DNA of 64,000 nt from the NCBI GenBank assembly GCA_964057225.1, contig OZ059900.1, forward strand, positions 10,302,501-10,366,500. Reading direction: 5' to 3'. This document shows positions 62,606 to 64,000 of this stretch, piece after piece. Positions within the stretch are counted from its first letter, which is position 1, and each line of letters starts with the position of its first letter. A program made the position numbers and the translations under genes. The DNA is from Auanema rhodensis (Eukaryota > Nematoda > Chromadorea > Rhabditida > Rhabditidae). The notes below the pieces were generated by a model, which ran no database searches, had not been told where the DNA came from, and saw nothing but the letters and a program-made list of their open reading frames with translations.

Positions 62606-64000
62606 ATTTCCCTTCACTAATTAATTAGTTGTTGTTATTTATTCTAAAATATGAAACTAAAGTATATGAATTTCTAATTAACAATCAACACGATCGGTTT
62701 TATTGTGAAACGAAGGATAGAGGATAAGACTTGAAGAGAATATTAGAAATATAGTTAAGACTTATTATTATAATTTAATAAAATGAAATTTGCATAAATT
62801 GTGTTATCATATAAAGACATATAGGATAAAAAGTTGTAATCGTAAGCTGTTTTTTTTTCTTCAAGATAATGCATGAGACGATCCAATTGAAATGATCTTA
62901 AATAGCTATTTGTGCTTGATAACCTTATATAATTACGATGAAATACTAAAAAAAATATCTAAAACGTCTTCTAGTTGAAGAGCTCTGTTATCTGTGTTGA
63001 TTACAAAAATATAAAACTTTTGAAACAGATCGATATAGTTTTCAGTTATTTTTTTTTATTCCTAATGTGGCTCTTATCTGAGAGAATGAATGTTGAGAGG
63101 GTAATGCGTTGCAAATAGGTACCTTACTGCATGATATAATGCAATGGAATACTCCTTTAAGCTTTGGGAAATAAAAAAATATGCTAAAGAATAACAAAAC
63201 ATTACGTTCCATAAGGTTTTATACGATATAAGTGAAATGTGTACAAAATTTTTGAAATAAATATAAAAACGAAAGAAGGTTTGCTTCACCATGGATATAG
63301 ACGACAACTAAGTGCGAACACTAAGCAACGTCTAAATGATTATCGTAGAGATTGAAGTAATTCAATTTACTGGCCTCAGAAAGTGTTTGAGAAAAGAGAT
63401 TAAAGAAAGAGAGAGAAAGAAAGCGAGAGGAAGTGAGTGGTTATGAAATAAGAAGGATTAGCGGTATCCATCTAAAAGATAGAATAAGAAAAGCGAGAGA
63501 GGGAGCAATATCCCCTTTTAACAAACATAGACTGATTGACTGACTTTGAGAATCTAAAGCCTATGTCAAGCATACTGTCTCTATAAAGGTCAATAATCCT
63601 TATGTAAATATGAACACATCAAGTCAGATATGTGCGTTTGACATGTCTCCTCAGATTTATCCGTTTTCTTCGTTTTTATATCTTTAGCAATAAACATATT
63701 GTATAAATATACAAAAAAAGAAAGGAATGAAGATAGTAACCATCGTTATAGCTTCTTAGCTACCATTTCTAGACAAACATCAACTCTTTTAAACACTCAC
63801 TAGAGTTTGTATGTACATTCATCAATGAGAGATAAGATTATCCTATTAATAAGTTTTGATTGACACACAGGAAGCTAGAAGAAAAATAGATTAAAGAAAA
63901 AAATCTTCAACTTATTTAAATAATAAAAAAACAAAGATAATGTATATTTTTTGAAGGTAATTGTGCGAAGAAAACGAAACAAAAATAAAATATTTTACAA
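62606..64000. other. Upstream of the PBC gene, no gene seen
   Basis: AT-rich, with a purine-rich tract near 63395-63505. No exon or domain found. It probably includes the PBC gene promoter. Confidence 0.5.

Overview
The window looks like nuclear DNA of a parasitic nematode, most likely a filarial (clade III) worm. The DNA is AT-rich (estimated by eye at about 70%). Genes are cut into many short exons by GT-AG introns. Several start codons sit directly behind a splice acceptor, as expected for spliced-leader trans-splicing. The recognisable genes are typical of nematodes: two transthyretin-like secreted proteins, a SAX-1/NDR kinase, an ETS-4/SPDEF factor, a PBC-class homeobox gene, an SGSM3-type TBC/SH3/RUN protein, a DOMON protein and a GPI-anchored Ig/FN3 protein. 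Species assignment is inference.

Layout. 1-1052 (+): 3' half of the Ig/FN3 GPI-anchored protein. 2116-3758 (+): small secreted DOMON protein. 4666-8767 (-): SGSM3-like gene. 8.8-13 kb: no convincing gene. 13.0-14.5 kb: weak exon-like segments. 14.7-39.2 kb: an accessory island, described below. 39.2-42.7 kb: no gene. 42785-44814 (+): sax-1. 47555-48216 and 48384-49183 (+): tandem transthyretin-like genes. 53238-58782 (+): ets-4. 60821-62605 (-): divergent PBC homeobox gene. The last 1.4 kb holds no gene.

The island (14.9-39.2 kb) is the unusual part. It contains an almost perfect 14.3-kb inverted repeat (about 14904-29188) with two arms of about 6.95 kb around a spacer of about 370 bp. Each arm carries, in mirror order, a small helical-protein gene ('family A'), a U2 snRNA gene, a 5S rRNA gene, an Sm-site small-RNA-like segment, a U1-like segment on the other strand, a tRNA-Cys-like relic, and a 3.5-kb cassette. 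That cassette is bounded by about 550-bp terminal inverted repeats and carries a three-exon gene of unknown function ('family B'). Outside the palindrome lie two diverged family B genes (30087-31192 and 33813-34952, both -), a long family A gene with internal 60-odd-residue repeats (36746-38769, -), and 5S pseudogenes.

I do not recognise families A and B. They occur together three times and share gene architecture within each family. All family B genes have a related upstream block of about 200 bp. The two non-palindromic B genes share nearly 1 kb of upstream sequence that is almost identical by eye right up to the start codon, while their coding sequences are very different. This island is the best candidate in the window for an undescribed system: lineage-specific, rapidly changing genes moving with structural-RNA genes inside inverted repeats. 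All alignments were made by eye.
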